A DNA stretch of 64,000 nt from Saururus chinensis (Eukaryota > Streptophyta > Magnoliopsida > Piperales > Saururaceae), in assembly GCA_035235625.1 (NCBI GenBank), contig CP141143.1, forward strand, positions 42,827,178 to 42,891,177, read 5' to 3'. The first letter of the stretch is position 1. Each line of letters opens with the position of its first letter. Below are positions 39,501 through 53,021 of this stretch, piece by piece. The notes beneath the pieces were generated by a model, which was not told the DNA's origin, made no database searches, and saw nothing but the letters and a program-made list of their open reading frames with translations. The translations under genes and the position numbers were made by a program.

Positions 39501-42500
39501 AATTTTGGTATCACTTTGTTGATTTTATTAGTTATTATTAACATAACAAATGAGTAAGAGGTGTATTTAAACTTTAAACAACGTAAGGATTTGCTTATAA
39601 TCTTGACAAACATCGGATTTAATCGATTAAAAGTGTATAACATGACGAAAGGTAACACGATTTCTTTGTTATTCAGTGCGTTCAATTCATTAAGCTGAAT
39701 TTAGTAAATGAGCAAGAATTTATTGAAAATAATTAAATACACAATGACGATGAACTTTGGAAATTTGTTCTAAATCTAGTTAAGCCAATGAAATCATACA
39801 ATTTAAAGATGAATAGTTAAATTTTGGTATCACTTTATTGATTTTATTAGTTATTATTAACATAACAAATGAGTAAGAGGTGTATTTAAACTTTAAACAA
39901 CGTAAGGATTTGTTTATAATCTTGACGAACATCGGAGTTAATCGATTAAAAGTGTATAACTTGACGAAAGGTGGCACGATTGCTTTGTTATTGAGTTCGT
40001 TCGATTCATTTTTCTGAAGTTAGCAATTGTGCAAAAATTTATTGAAAATAATTAAATACACAATAACGAAGAACTTTAGAAATTTGTTCTAAATCTTGTT
40101 AGGCCAATGAAATCATACAATTTAAGGATGAATAGTTAAATTTTGGTATCACTTTGATGATTTTATTTGTTATTATTAACATAACAAATGAGTAAGAGGT
40201 GTATTTAAACTTTAAACAATATAAGGATTTGTATATAATCATAACGAACATCGGATTTAATCGATTAAAAGTGTATAACTTGACGAAAGGTGGCACGATT
40301 GCTTTGTTATTGTGTGCGTTCGATTCATTTTTCTAAATTTAGCAATTGGGCAAAAATTTATTGAAAATAATTAAATACACAATAACGACGAACTTTAGAA
40401 ATTTGTTCTAAATCTAGTTAAGCCAATGAAATCATACAATTTAAGGATGAATAGTTAAATTTTGGTATCACTTTGTTGATTTTATTTGTTATTATTAACA
40501 GAACAAATGAGTAAGAGGAGTATTTAAACTTTAAACAATATAATGATTTGTATATAATCTTAACGAAATCGGATTTAATCGATTAAAAGTATATAACATG
40601 ACGAAAGGTAGCACGATTTCTTTGTTATTTAGTACATTCAATTCATTATACTGAATTTAGCAAATGAGCAAGAATTTATTAAAAATAATTAAATACACAA
40701 TAACGACGAACTTTAGAAATTTGTTCTAAGTCTAGTTAAGCCAATGAAATCACATAAGTAAAGGATGAACAGTTAAATTTTGGTATCACTCTGTCGATTT
40801 TATTTGTTATTATTAACATAACAAATTAGTAAGAGGTGTATTTAAACTTTGAACAATATAAGGATTTGTGCACAATCTTGACGAACTTCGGATTTAATCG
40901 ATTAAAAGTGTATTACTTGAGAAAAGGTCGCACGATTTCTTTATTATTGAGTGTGTTCGATTCATTCTTTTAAATTTACCAATTAAGTAAGAATTTATAT
41001 AAAATAATTAAATACACAATAACGACGAACTTTGGAAATTTGTTCTAAATCTAGTTAAGCCAATAAAATTATACAATTTAAGGATGAATAGTTAAATTTT
41101 GGTATCACTTTGATGATTTTATTTGTTATTATTAACATAACAAATGAGTAAGAGGTGTATTTAAACTTTAAACAATATAAAGATTTGTGTATAATCTTAA
41201 CGAACATCGGATTTAATCGATTAAAAGTGTATAACTTGACGAAAGGTGGCACGATTGCTTTGTTATTGAGTGCGTTCGATTCATTCTTCTGAATTTAGCA
41301 ATTGAGCAAAAATTTATTGAAAATAATTAAATACACAATAACGACGAACTTTAGAAATTTGTTCTAAATCTAGTTAAGCTAATGAAATCATGAAATTTAA
41401 GGATGAATAGTTAAATTTTGGTATCACTTTGATGATTTTATTTGTTATTATTAACATAACAAATGAGTAAGAGGTGTATTTAAACTTTAAACAATATAAG
41501 GATTTGTGTATAATCTTGACGAACATCGGATTTAATCGATTAAAAGTGTATAACTTGACGAAAGGTGGCACGATTCTTTTGTTATTTAGAGTGTTCGATT
41601 CATTCTCTTGAATTTAGTAATTGAGTAAGAATTTATTTAAAATAATTAATTACACAATAACGACGAACTTTGGAAATTTGTTCTAAATCTAGTTAAGCCA
41701 ATGAAATCATACAATTTAAGGATGAATAGTTAAATTTTGGTATCACTTTGATGATTTTATTTGTTATTATTAACATAACAAATGAGTAAGAGGTGTATTT
41801 AAACTTTAAACAATATAAGGATTTGTGTATAAACTTGACGAACTTCAGATTTAATCGATTAAAAGTGTATAACTTGAGGAATGGCGGCACGATTTCTTTG
41901 TTATTGAGTGCGTTCGATTTATTCTTCTGAATTTAGCAATTGAGCAACAATTTATTGAAAATAATTAAATACACAATAACGACGAACTTTGGAAATTTGT
42001 TCTCAATCTAGTTAAGCTAATGAAATCATATAATTAAACGATGAATAGTTAAATTTTGGTATCACTTTGATGATTTTATTTGTTATTATTAACATAACAA
42101 ATGAGTAAGAGGTGTATTTAAACTTTAAACAATATAAGGATTTGTGTATAAACTTGATGAACTTCGGATTTAATCGATTAAAAGTGTATAACTTGGGGAA
42201 CGGCGGCACGATTTTTTTGTTATTGAGTACGTTCGATTCATTTTTCTAAAGTTAGCAATTGAGCAAAAATTTATTGAAAATAATTAAATACACAATAACG
42301 ACGAACTTTAGAAATTTGTTCTAAATCTAGTTAAGCCAATGAAATCATACAATTTAAGGATGAATAGTTAAATTTTGGTATCACTTTGTTGATTTTATTT
42401 GTTATTATTAACATAACAAATGAGTAAGAGGTGTATTTAAACTTTAAACAACATAAGGATTTGTTTATAATCTTGACGAACATCGGATTTAATCGATTAA

Positions 42501-42967
42501 AAGTGTATAACATGACGAAAGGTAGCATGATTTTTTTGTTATTCAGTGCGTTCAATTCATTATACTGAATTTAGCAAATGAGCAAGAATTTATTAAAAAT
42601 AATTAAATACACAATAACGACGAACTTTAGAAATTTGTTCTAAGTCTAGTTAAGCCAATGAAATCACATAAGTAAAGGATGAATAGTTAAATTTTGGTAT
42701 CACTCTGTCGATTTTATTTGTTATTATTAACATAACAAATTAGTAAGAGGTGTATTTAAACTTTAAACAATATAAGGATTTGTGCACAATCTTGACGAAC
42801 TTCGGATTTAATCGATTAAAAGTGTATAACTTAAGAAAGCTCGCACGATTTCTTTATAACTGAGTGTGTTCGATTCATTCTTTTGAATTTACCAATTGAG
42901 TAAGAATTTATTGAAAATATTTAAATACACAATAGCGACAAACTTTGGAAATTTGTTCTAAATCTAG
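36590..42967 (+). repeat. Transition zone of more uniform monomers
   Basis: About 20 monomers (36590, 36909, 37228, 37546, 37865, 38186, 38505 and so on to 42650). The last tatatgttatt (f/g) monomer is at 37228. Thereafter monomers approach a common consensus, with the pattern acaatttaagg plus acatgacgaaaggtagcac next to an h-type monomer at 38505/38824, near 40418/40736 and at 42331/42650, a 6- or 12-monomer rhythm. A 2-bp insertion (ttattgtaaaaataatt) near 38128 makes the monomer at 37865 321 bp long. No gene or other element is present. Confidence 0.8.
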
Positions 42968-45900
42968 TTAAGCCTATAAAATTATATAAGTAATGGATGA
43001 ATAGTTAAATTTTGGTATCACTTTGTCGATTTGATTTGTTATTATTAACATAACAAATGAGTAAGAGGTGTATTTAAACTTTAAACAATATAAGGATTTG
43101 TGTTCAAACTTGACGAACTTCGGATTTGATCGATTAAAAGTGTATAACTTGACGAAAGGTGGCACGATTGCTTTGTTATTGAGTGCTTTCGATTCATTCT
43201 TCTGAATTTAGCAATTGAGCAAAAATTTACTAAAAATAATTAAATATACAATAACGAAAAACTTCGGAAATTTGTTCCAAATCTAGTCAAGCCATTGAAA
43301 TCATAGAAGTAAAAGATGAAGAATTAAATTTTGGTATCACTTTGTCAATTTGATTTGTTATTATTAACATAACAAATGAGTAAGAGGTGTATTTAAACTT
43401 TAAACAATATAAGGATTTGTGTACAATCTTGACGAACATCGGATTTAATCGATTAAAAGTGTATAACTTGAAGAAAGGTGGCACGATTCCTTTGTTATTA
43501 AGTATGTTCGAATCATTCTTCTGAATTTAAGAATTGAGGAAGAATTTATTGAAAATAATTAAATACACAATAACGACGAACTTTGGAAATTTGTTCTAAA
43601 TCTAGTTAAGCCAATGAAATCATACAATTTAAGGATGAATAGTTAAATTTTGGTATCACTTTGTGGATTTTATTTGTTATTATTAACATAACAAATGAGT
43701 AAGAGGTGTATTTAAACTTTAAACAATATAAGGATTTGTGTATAATCTTGACGAACATCGTAGTTAATCGATTAAAAGTGTATAACTTGACGAAAGGTGG
43801 CACGATTGCTTTGTTATTGAGTGCGTTCGATTCATTTTTCTAAAGTTTGTAATTGAGCAAAAATTTATTAAAAATAATTAAATACACAATAACGACGAAC
43901 TTTAGAAATTTGTTCTAAATCTAGTTAAGCCAATGAAATCATACAATTTAAGGATGAATAGTTAAATTTTGGTATCACTTTGTTGATTTTATTTGTTATT
44001 ATTAACATAACAAATGAGTAAGAGGTGTATTTAAACTTTAAACAATATAAGGATTTGTTTATAATCTTGACGAACATCGGATTTAATCAATTAAAAGTGT
44101 ATAACTTGACGAAAGGTGGCATGATTGCTTTGTTATTGAGTGCGTTCGATTCATTCTTCTGAATTTAGCAAATGAGTAAGAATTTATTTAAAATAATTAA
44201 ATACACAATTACGACGAACTCTGAAAATTTGTTCTAAATCTAGTTAAGCCAATGAAATCATATAAGTAAAGGATGAACAGTTAAATTTTGGTATCACTTT
44301 GTCGATTTTATTTGTTATTATTAACATAACAAATGAGTAAGAGGTGTATTTAAACATTAAACAACATAAGGATTTGTGTACAATCTTGATGAACTTCGGA
44401 TTTAATCGATTAAAAGTATATAACTTGATGAAGGGTGGCACGATTGCTTTGTAATTGAGTGCGTTCGATTTATTTTTTCAAATTTAGCAATTAAGCAAGA
44501 ATTTATTAAAAATAATTAAATACAAAATAACGATGAACTTTGGAAATTTGTTCTAAATCTAGTCAAGCCAATGAAATCATACAAGTAAAGGATGAACAGT
44601 TAAATTTTGGTATCACTTTGTTCATTTTATTTGTTATTATTAACATTAAAAATGAGTAGGAGGTGTATTTAAACTTTAAACAATATAAAGATTTGTGTAT
44701 AATCTTGATAAACATCGGATTTAATCGATTAAAAGTGTATAACTTGACGAAAGGTGGCAGGATTTCTTTGTTATTGAGTGTGTTAAATTCATTCTTCTAA
44801 ATTTACAAATTGAGCAAGAATTTATTAAAAATAATTAAATACACAATAACGACGAACTTTAGAAATTTGTTCTAAATCTAGTTAAGCCAATGAAATCATA
44901 TAAGTAATGGATGAACAGTTAAATTTTGGTATCACTTTGTTCATTTTATTTGTTATTATTAACATGACAAATGAGTAAGAGGAGTATTTAAACTTTAAAC
45001 AATATAAGAATTTGTGTATAATCTTTACGAACTTTGGATTTAATCGATTAAATCTGCATAACTTGAGGAAAGGTGGCATGATTGCATTGTTATTGAGTGC
45101 CTTCGATTCATTCTTCTAAATTTAGCAATTAAGCATAAATTTATTTAAAATAATTAAATACACAATTACGACGAACTCTGAAAATTTGTTCTAAATCTAG
45201 TTAAGCCAATGAAATCATACAATTTAAGGATGAAGAATTAAATTTTGGTATCACTTTGTTGATTTAATTTGTTATTATTAACATAACAAATGAGTAAGAT
45301 GTGTATTTACACTTTAAACAATATAAGGATTTGTTTGAAATAATGATGAACATCGGATTTAATCGATTTAAAGTGTATAACTGGACGAAAGGTGGGGCGA
45401 TTGCTTTGTAATTGAGTGCGTTCGATTCATTCTTCTAAATTTAGCAAATGAGCAAGAATTTATTTAAAATAATTATATACACAATAACGACGAACTTTAG
45501 AAATTTGTTCTAAATCTAGTTAAGCCAATGAAATCATATAAGTAAAGGATGAACAGTTAAATTTTTGTATCACTTTGTCGATTTGATTTGTTACTATTAG
45601 CATAACAAACGAGTAATAGGTGTATTTAAACATTAAACAATATAAGGATTTGTGTACAAAAATGACGAACTTCGGATTTAATCGATTAAAAGCGTATAAC
45701 TTGACGAAAGGAGGCACGATTGCTTTGTTATTGACTGTGTTCGATTCATCCGTCTAAATTTAGCAATTGAGCGAGAATTTATTCAAATAATTATCTACAC
45801 AATAACGACGAACTTTGGAAATTTGTTCTAAATCTAGTCAAGCCAATCAAATTATATAGGGATGAAGAGTTAAATTTTGGTATCACTTTGTCGATTTGAT

Positions 45901-47174
45901 TTGTTATTATTAACATAACAAATAAGTAAGAGGTGTATTTAAACTTTAAACAATATAGGGATTTGTGTACAATCTTGACGAACATCGGATTTAAACGATT
46001 AAAAGTGTATAACTTGCCGAAAGGTGGTACGATTGCTTTGTTATTGAGTGTGTTCGATTCATTCTTCTGAATTTAGGAATTGAGCAAGAATTTATTGAAA
46101 ATAATTAAATACACAATAATGACGAACTTTGGAAATTTGTTCTAAATCTAGTTAAGCCAATGAAATCATACAATTTAAGGATGAATAGTTAAATTTTGGT
46201 ACCGCTTTGTCGATTTGATTTGTTATTATTAACATAACAAATGAGTAAGAGGTGTATTTAAAGCTTAAACAATACAAGGGTTTGTGTACAATCTTTATGA
46301 AATTCGGATTTCATCGATTAAAAGTGTATAACTTGACGAAAGGTGGCACGATTGCTTTGTTATTGAGTGCGTTCGATTCATTCTTCTGAATTTAGCAATT
46401 GAGCAAAAATTTATTGAAAATAATTAAATACACAATAACGACGAACTTTAGAAATTTGTTCTAAGTCTAGTTAAGCCAATGAAATCATATAAGTTAAGGA
46501 TGGATAGTTAAATTTTGGTATTACTTTGTCGATTTGATTTGTTATTATTAACATAACAAATGAGTAAGAGGTGTATTTCAACTTTAAACAATATAAGGAT
46601 TTGTATACAATCTTGACGAACATCGGATTTAATCGATTAAAAGTGTATAACTTAACGAAAGGAGGCACGCTTTCTTTGTTATTGAGTGCGTTCCATTCAT
46701 TCTTCTGAATGTAAGAATTGAGCAAGAATTTATTAAAAATAATTAAATACACAATAATAACGAACTTTGGAAATTTGTTCTAAATCTAGTTATGCCCATG
46801 AAATCATACAAGTAAAGGATGAACAGTTAAATTTTGGTATCACTTTGTCGATTTGATTTGTTATTATTAACATAACAAATGAGTAAGAGGTGTATTTAAA
46901 CATTAAACAATATAAGGATTTGTGTACAAACTTGACGAACTTCGGATTTAATCGATTAAAAGTGTATAACTTGAAGAATGGCGGCACGATTTCTTTGTTA
47001 TTGTGTGTGTTCGATTCATATTTTTGAATTTAGCAATTGAGCAAAAATTTATTGAAAATAATTAAATACACAATAACGACGAACTTTAGAAATTTGTTCT
47101 AAATCTAGTTAAGCCAATGAAATCATACAATTTAAGGATGAATAGTTAAATTTTGGTATCACTTTGTTGATTTT

Positions 47175-47199
47175 ATTTGTTATTATTAACATAACAAAT
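47175..47199. repeat. Inverted repeat, 9-bp arms and 7-nt loop (present in most monomers)
   Basis: Arms atttgttat and ataacaaat flank the loop tattaac, at monomer positions 67-91. The arms are perfect in the reference monomer and most others. Monomers of the f and g types (tatatgttatt) and the gttgttatt types carry a mismatch or bulge in the left arm, and the h type alters the right arm (aaattag). The element can form a short cruciform or hairpin. Short dyads have been proposed as centromere-associated non-B structures; that role is inference here. Confidence 0.8.
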
Positions 47200-47240
47200 G
47201 AGTAAGAGGTGTATTTAAACTTTAAACAATATAAGGATTT

Positions 47241-47297
47241 GTGTATAATCTTGACGAACATCGGATTTAATCGATTAAAAGTGTATAACTTGACGAA
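47241..47297 (+). repeat. Intra-monomer imperfect direct repeat (18 and 17 bp)
   Basis: gtgtataatcttgacgaa at 47241-47258 is repeated as gtgtataacttgacgaa at 47281-47297. The two differ by a single extra T in the first copy, so starts are 40 bp apart and ends 39 bp apart. A third, shorter match (gacgaa) lies at 47397-47402. The pair is recognisable in most monomers, although the first copy varies more (gtgtacaatc, gtttataatc, gtgcacaatc). It may be a relic of an internal duplication in the ancestral monomer. One monomer at 17209 has deleted exactly the 39 bp between the repeat ends. Confidence 0.85.
47266..47279. repeat. 14-bp perfect palindrome with central CpG and ClaI site
   Basis: tttaatcgattaaa reads the same on both strands (monomer positions 158-171). 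It is one of the best-preserved elements of the array. Occasional variants lose the symmetry, for example aatcaatta at 46-54, aaacgatta from about 45990, and gattacaag in all d-type monomers. A perfect dyad suits a homodimeric DNA-binding protein, but no such factor can be named from the sequence. Confidence 0.8.
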
Positions 47298-50200
47298 AGG
47301 TGGCACGATTGCTTTGTTATTGAGTGCGTTCGATTCATTCTTCTAAATTTAGCAATTAAGTAAAAATTTATTAAAAATAATTAAATACACAATAACGACG
47401 AACTTTAGAAATTTGTTCTAAATCTAGTTAAGCAAATGAAATCATATAAGCAAAGGATGAATAGTTAAATTTTGGTATCACTTTGTCGATTTTATTTGTT
47501 GTTATTAACATAACAAATGAGTAAGAGGTGTATTTAAACTTTAAACAATATAAAGATTTGTGTATAATCTTAACGAACATCGGATTTAATCGATTAAAAG
47601 TGTATAACTTGACGAAAGGTGGCACGATTGCTTTGTTATTGTGTGCGTTCGATTCATTCTTCTAAATTTAGGAAATGAGCAAGAATTTCTTGAATGTAAT
47701 TAAATACACAATAACGACGAACTTTAGAAATTTGTTCTAAATCTAGTTAAGCCAATGAAATCATATAAGCAAAGGATGAACAGTTAAATTTTGGTATCAC
47801 TTTGTCGATTTTATTTGTTATTATTAACATAACAAATGAGTAAGAGGTGTATTTAAACTTTAAACAATATAAGGATTTGTGTACAAACATGACGAACTTC
47901 GGATTTAATCGATTAAAAGTGTATAACTTGAGGAATGGCGGCACGATTTCTTTGTTATTGAGTGCGTTCGATTCATTCTTCTGAATTTAGCAATTGAGCA
48001 AAAATTTATTGAAAATAATTAAATACACAATAACGACGAACTTTGGAAATTTGTTCTAAATCTAGTTAAGCCAATGAAATCATACAATTTAAGGATGAAT
48101 AGTTAAATTTTGGTATCACTTTGTTGATTTTATTTGTTATTATTAACATAACAAATGAGTAAGAGGTGTATTTAAACTTTAAACAACGTAAGGATTTGTT
48201 TATAATCTTGACGAACATCGGATTTAATCGATTAAAAGTGTATAACATGACGAAAGGTAGCACGATTTCTTTGTTATTGAGTGCGTTCAATTCATTCTAC
48301 TGAATTTAGCAAATGAGCAAGAATTTATTAAAAATAATTAAATACACAATAACGACGAACTTTAGAAATTTGTTCTAAGTCTAGTTAAGCCAATGAAATC
48401 ACATAAGTAAAGGATGAACAGTTAAATTTTGGTATCACTCTGTCGATTTTATTTGTTATTATTAACATAACAAATTAGTAAGAGGTGTATTTAAACTTTA
48501 AACAATATAAGGATTTGTGCACAATCTTGACGAACTTCGGATTTAATCGATTAAAAGTGTATAACTTGAGAAAAGGTCGCACGATTTCTTTATTATTGAG
48601 TGTGTTCGATTCATTCTTTTAAATTTAACAATTAAGTAAGAATTTATATAAAATAATTAAATACACAATAACGACGAACTTTGGAAATTTGTTCTAAATC
48701 TAGTTAAGCTAATGAAATAATACAAGTAAAGGATCAACAGTTAAATTTTGGTATCACTTTGTCGATTTGATTTGTTATTATTAACATAACAAATGAGTAT
48801 GAGGTGTATTTAAACTTTAAACAATATAAGGATTTGTGTACAATCTTGAGGAACATCGGATTTAAACGATTAAAAGTGTATAACATGACGAAAGGTGGCA
48901 CGATTGCTTCGTTATTGGGTGCGTTCGATTCATTCTACCAAATTTAGCAATTGAGCAAAAATTTATTAAAAATAATTAAATACATAATAACGACGAACTT
49001 TAGAAATTTGTTCTAAATCTAGTCAGGCCATTGAAATGATATAAGTAAAGGACGAATAGTTAAATTTTGGTATCACTTTGTTGATTTGATTTGTTATTAT
49101 TAAGATAACAAATGAGTATGAGGTGTATTTAAACATTAAACAATATAAGGATTTGTGTACAATCTTGACGAACATCGGATTTAATCGATTAAAAGTGTAT
49201 AACTTGAGGAAAGGAGGGACGATTTCTTTGTTATTCAGTGCGTTCCATTCATTCTTCTGAATTTAGAAATTGAGTAAGAATTTATTTAAATAATTAAATA
49301 CACAATAACGACGAACTTTGGAAATTTGTTCTAAATCTAGTCAAGCCAATGAAATCATATAATTTAAGGATGACTCCTTAAATTTTGGTATTACTTTGTT
49401 GATTTGATTTGTTATTATTAAGATAACAAATGAGTATGAGGTGTATTTAAACATTAAACAATATAAGGATTTGTGTACAATCTTGACGAACATCGGATTT
49501 AAACGATTAAAAGTGTATAACTTGACGAAAGGTGGCACGATTGCTTTGTTATTGAGTGCATTCGATTCATTCTTCTGAATTTAGCAATTGAGCAAAAATT
49601 TATTGAAAATAATTAAATACACAATAACGACGAACTTTGTAAATTTATTCCAATTCTTGTTAAGCCAATGAAATCATAAAATTTAAGGATGAATAGTTAA
49701 ATTTTGGTATCACTTTGTTGATTTTATTTGTTATTATTAACATAACAAATGAGTAAGAGGTGTATTTAAACTTTAAACAACGTAAGGATTTGTTTATAAT
49801 CTTGACGAACATCGGATTTAATCGATTAAAAGTGTATAACATGACGAAAGGTGGCACGATTTCTTTGTTATTGTGTGCGTTCAATTCATTCTTCTGAATT
49901 TAGCAAATGAGCAAGAATTTATTAAAAATAATTAAATACACAATAACGACGAACTTTAGAAATTTGTTCTATGTCTAGTTAAGCCAACGAAATTATATAA
50001 GTAAAGGATGAACAGTTAAATTTTGGTATCACTTTGTCGATTTGATTTGTTATTATTAACATAACAAATGAGTAAGAGGTGTATTTAAACTTTAAACAAT
50101 ATAAGGATTTGTGTACAATCTTGACGAACATCGGATTTAATCGATTAAAAGTGTATAACTTGACGAAAGGTGGCACGATTGCTTTGTTATTGAGTGCGTT

Positions 50201-53021
50201 CGATTCATTCTTCTGAATTTAGCAATTGAGCAAGAATTTATTGAAAATAATTAAATACACAATAACGACGAACTTTGGAAATTTGTTCTAAATCTAGTCA
50301 AGCTAATAAAATCATATAAGTAAAGGATGAACAGTTAAATTTTGGTATCACTTTGTCGATTTTATTTGTTATTATTAACATAACAAATGAGTAAGAGGTG
50401 TATTTAAACTTTAAACAATATAAGGATTTGTGTACGAACTTGACGAACTTCGGATTTAATCGATTAAAAGTGTATAACTTGAGGAATGGCTACACGAATT
50501 CTTTGTTATTGAGTGTGTTCGATTCATTTTTCTGAATTTAGCAATTGAGCAAAAATTTATTAAAAATAATTAAATACACAATAACGACGAACTTTGGAAA
50601 TTTGTTCTAAATCTAGTTAAGCCAATGAAATCATACAATTTAAGGATGAATAGTTAAATTTTGGTATCACTTTGTTGATTTTATTTGTTATTATTAACAT
50701 AACAAATGAGTAAGAGGTGTATTTAAACTTTAAACAATATAAGGATTTGTGTATAATCTTGACGAACATCGGATTAAATCGATTAAAAGTGTATTACTTG
50801 AGAAAAGGTTGCACGATTTCTTTGTTATTGAGTGCGTTCGATTCATTTTTCTGAATTTAGCAATTGAGCAAAAATTTATTAAAAATAATTAAATACACAA
50901 TAACGACGAACTTTAGAAATTTGTTCTAAATCTAGTTAAGCCAATGAAATCATATAAGCAAAGGATGAACAGTTAAATTTTGGTATCACTTTGTCGATTT
51001 TATTTGTTATTATTAACATAACAAATGAGTAAGAGGTGTATTTAAACTTTAAACAATATAAAGATTTGTGTATAATCTTAACGAACATCGGATTTAATCG
51101 ATTAAAAGTGTATAACTTGACGAAAGGTGGCACGATTGCTTTGTTATTGTGTGCGTTCGATTCATTCTTCTAAATTTAGGAAATGACCAAGAATTTACTG
51201 AAAATAATTTAATACACAATAACGACGAACTTTAGAAATTTGTTCTAAGTCTAGTTAAGCCAATGAAATCATATAAGCAAAGGATGAACAGTTAAATTTT
51301 GGTATCACTTTGTCGATTTTATTTGTTGTTATTAACATAACAAATGAGTAAGAGGTGTATTTAAACTTTAAACAATATAAGGATTTGTGTACAAACATGA
51401 CGAACTTCGGATTTAATCGATTAAAAGTGTATAACTTGAGGAATGGCGGCACGATTTCTTTGTTATTGAGTGCGTTCGATTCATTCTTCTTAATTTAGCA
51501 ATTGAGCAAAAATTTATTGAAAATAATTAAATACACAATAACGACGAACTTTGGAAATTTGTTCTAAATCTAGTTAAGCCAATGAAATCATACAATTTAA
51601 GGATGAATAGTTAAATTTTGGTATCACTTTGTTGATTTTATTTGTTATTATTAACATAACAAATGAGTAAGATGTGTATTTACACTTTAAACAATATAAG
51701 GATTTGTTTGAAATAATGATGAACATCGGATTTAATCGATTAAAAGTGTATAACTTGACGAAAGGTGGCACGATTGCTTTGTTATTGAGTGCGTTCGATT
51801 CATTCTTCTGAATTTAGCAATTAAGCATCAATTTATTAAAAATAATTAAATACAAAATAACGATGAACTTTGGAAATTTGTTCTAAATCTAGTCAAGCCT
51901 ACTAAATCATATAAGTAATGGATGAACAGTTAAATTTTGGTATCACTTTGTCGATTTGATTTGTTATTATTAACATAACAAATGAGTAAGAGGTGTATTT
52001 AAACTTTAAACAATATAAGGATTTGTGTACAATCTTGACGAACTTCGGATTTAATCGATTAAAAGTGTATATCTTGATGAAAGGTGGCACGATTTATTTG
52101 ATATTGAGTGTGTTCGATTCATCCGTCTAAGTTTAGCAATTGAGGAAGAATTTATTCAAATAATTATCTACACAATAACGACGGGCTTTGAAAATTTGTT
52201 CTAAATCTAGTCAAGCCAATGAAATCATATAAGTAAAGGATGAACAGTTAAATTTTGGTATCACTTTGTCGATTTGATTTGTTATTATTAACATAACAAA
52301 TGAGTAAGAGGTGTATTTAAACTTTAAACAATATAAAGATTTGTGTATAATCTTAACGAACATCGGATTTAATCGATTAAAAGTGTATAACTTGACGAAA
52401 GGTGGCACGATTGCTTTGTTATTGTGTGCGTTCGATTCATTCTTCTGAATTTAGCAAATGAGTAAGAATTTATTGAAAATAATTAAATACACAATAACGA
52501 CGAACTTTAGAAATTTGTTCTAAGTCTAGTTAAGCCAATGAAATCATATAAGCAAAGGATGAACAGTTAAATTTTGGTATCACTTTGTCGATTTTATTTG
52601 TTATTATTAACATAACAAATGAGTAAGAGGTGTATTTAAACTTTAAACAATATAAGGATTTGTGTACAAACTTGATGAACTTCGGATTTAATCGATTAAA
52701 AGTGTATAACTTGAGGAATGGCGGCACGATTTCTTTGTTATTGAGTGTGTTCGATTTATTCTTCTAAATTTAGCAATTGATTAAAAATTTATTGAAAATA
52801 ATTAAATACACAATAACGACGAACTTTGGAAATTTGTTCTAAATCTAGTTAAGCCAATGAAATCATACAATTTAAGGATGAAGAATTAAATTTTGGTATC
52901 ATTTTGTTGATTTTATTTGTTAATATTAACATAACAAATGAGTAAGATGTGTATTTAAACTTTAAACAATATAAGGATTTGTGTGCAATAATGACGAACA
53001 TCGGATTTAATTGATTTAAAG

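Larger units (their letters stand above)
47109..47306 (-). other. Recurrent minus-strand open frame of 65 codons (judged non-coding)
   Basis: On the minus strand a frame stays open from a stop near monomer position 243 to the TAA at positions 1-3. The usual first start-like codon is GTG (within ggtggcac), with TTG in others; the first ATG lies well inside. I count about 136 monomers with a version of at least 62 codons, and about one third lack it. The h subtype has TCA changed to TAA in mid-frame. The translation is rich in Lys, Phe, Tyr, Ile and Leu, as AT-rich DNA would give, and matches no family I recognise. No signal peptide, promoter or poly-A arrangement supports expression. Its recurrence follows from tandem descent, so this entry records the frame and does not assert a gene. 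Confidence 0.75.
47109..47427 (+). repeat. Reference monomer (319 bp, close to consensus)
   Basis: Chosen as a typical full-length monomer because it carries few private changes. Monomer position 1 is the first base of ttaagccaatg. Conserved blocks are approximately 36-58, 67-125, 156-180, 195-203 and 266-297. Variable blocks are approximately 17-35 (alternatives acaatttaaggatg, ataagtaaaggatg and ataagcaaaggatg), 120-150 (caacgtaagg...tttata against caatataagg...tgtaca) and 203-262. The alternatives travel together as haplotypes and define the monomer subtypes used in this annotation. One ATCGAT (ClaI) site per monomer is typical, so a 319-bp digestion ladder is predicted. Confidence 0.9.

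Noticed and set aside
47246..47280. CENP-B box in the gacgaac...cggatttaatcga region
   Set aside because: The known core has TTCG, an A and CGGG at fixed spacing. The best candidate here (cttcggatttaatcga) lacks the required A and CGGG positions on either strand.
47109..47427. The 319-bp monomer as a dimer of two about 160-bp halves
   Set aside because: Comparing the halves shows only short local matches (the 17-18-bp direct repeat at 39-40-bp spacing and tttgttatt at about 138 bp), not a continuous half-length alignment.
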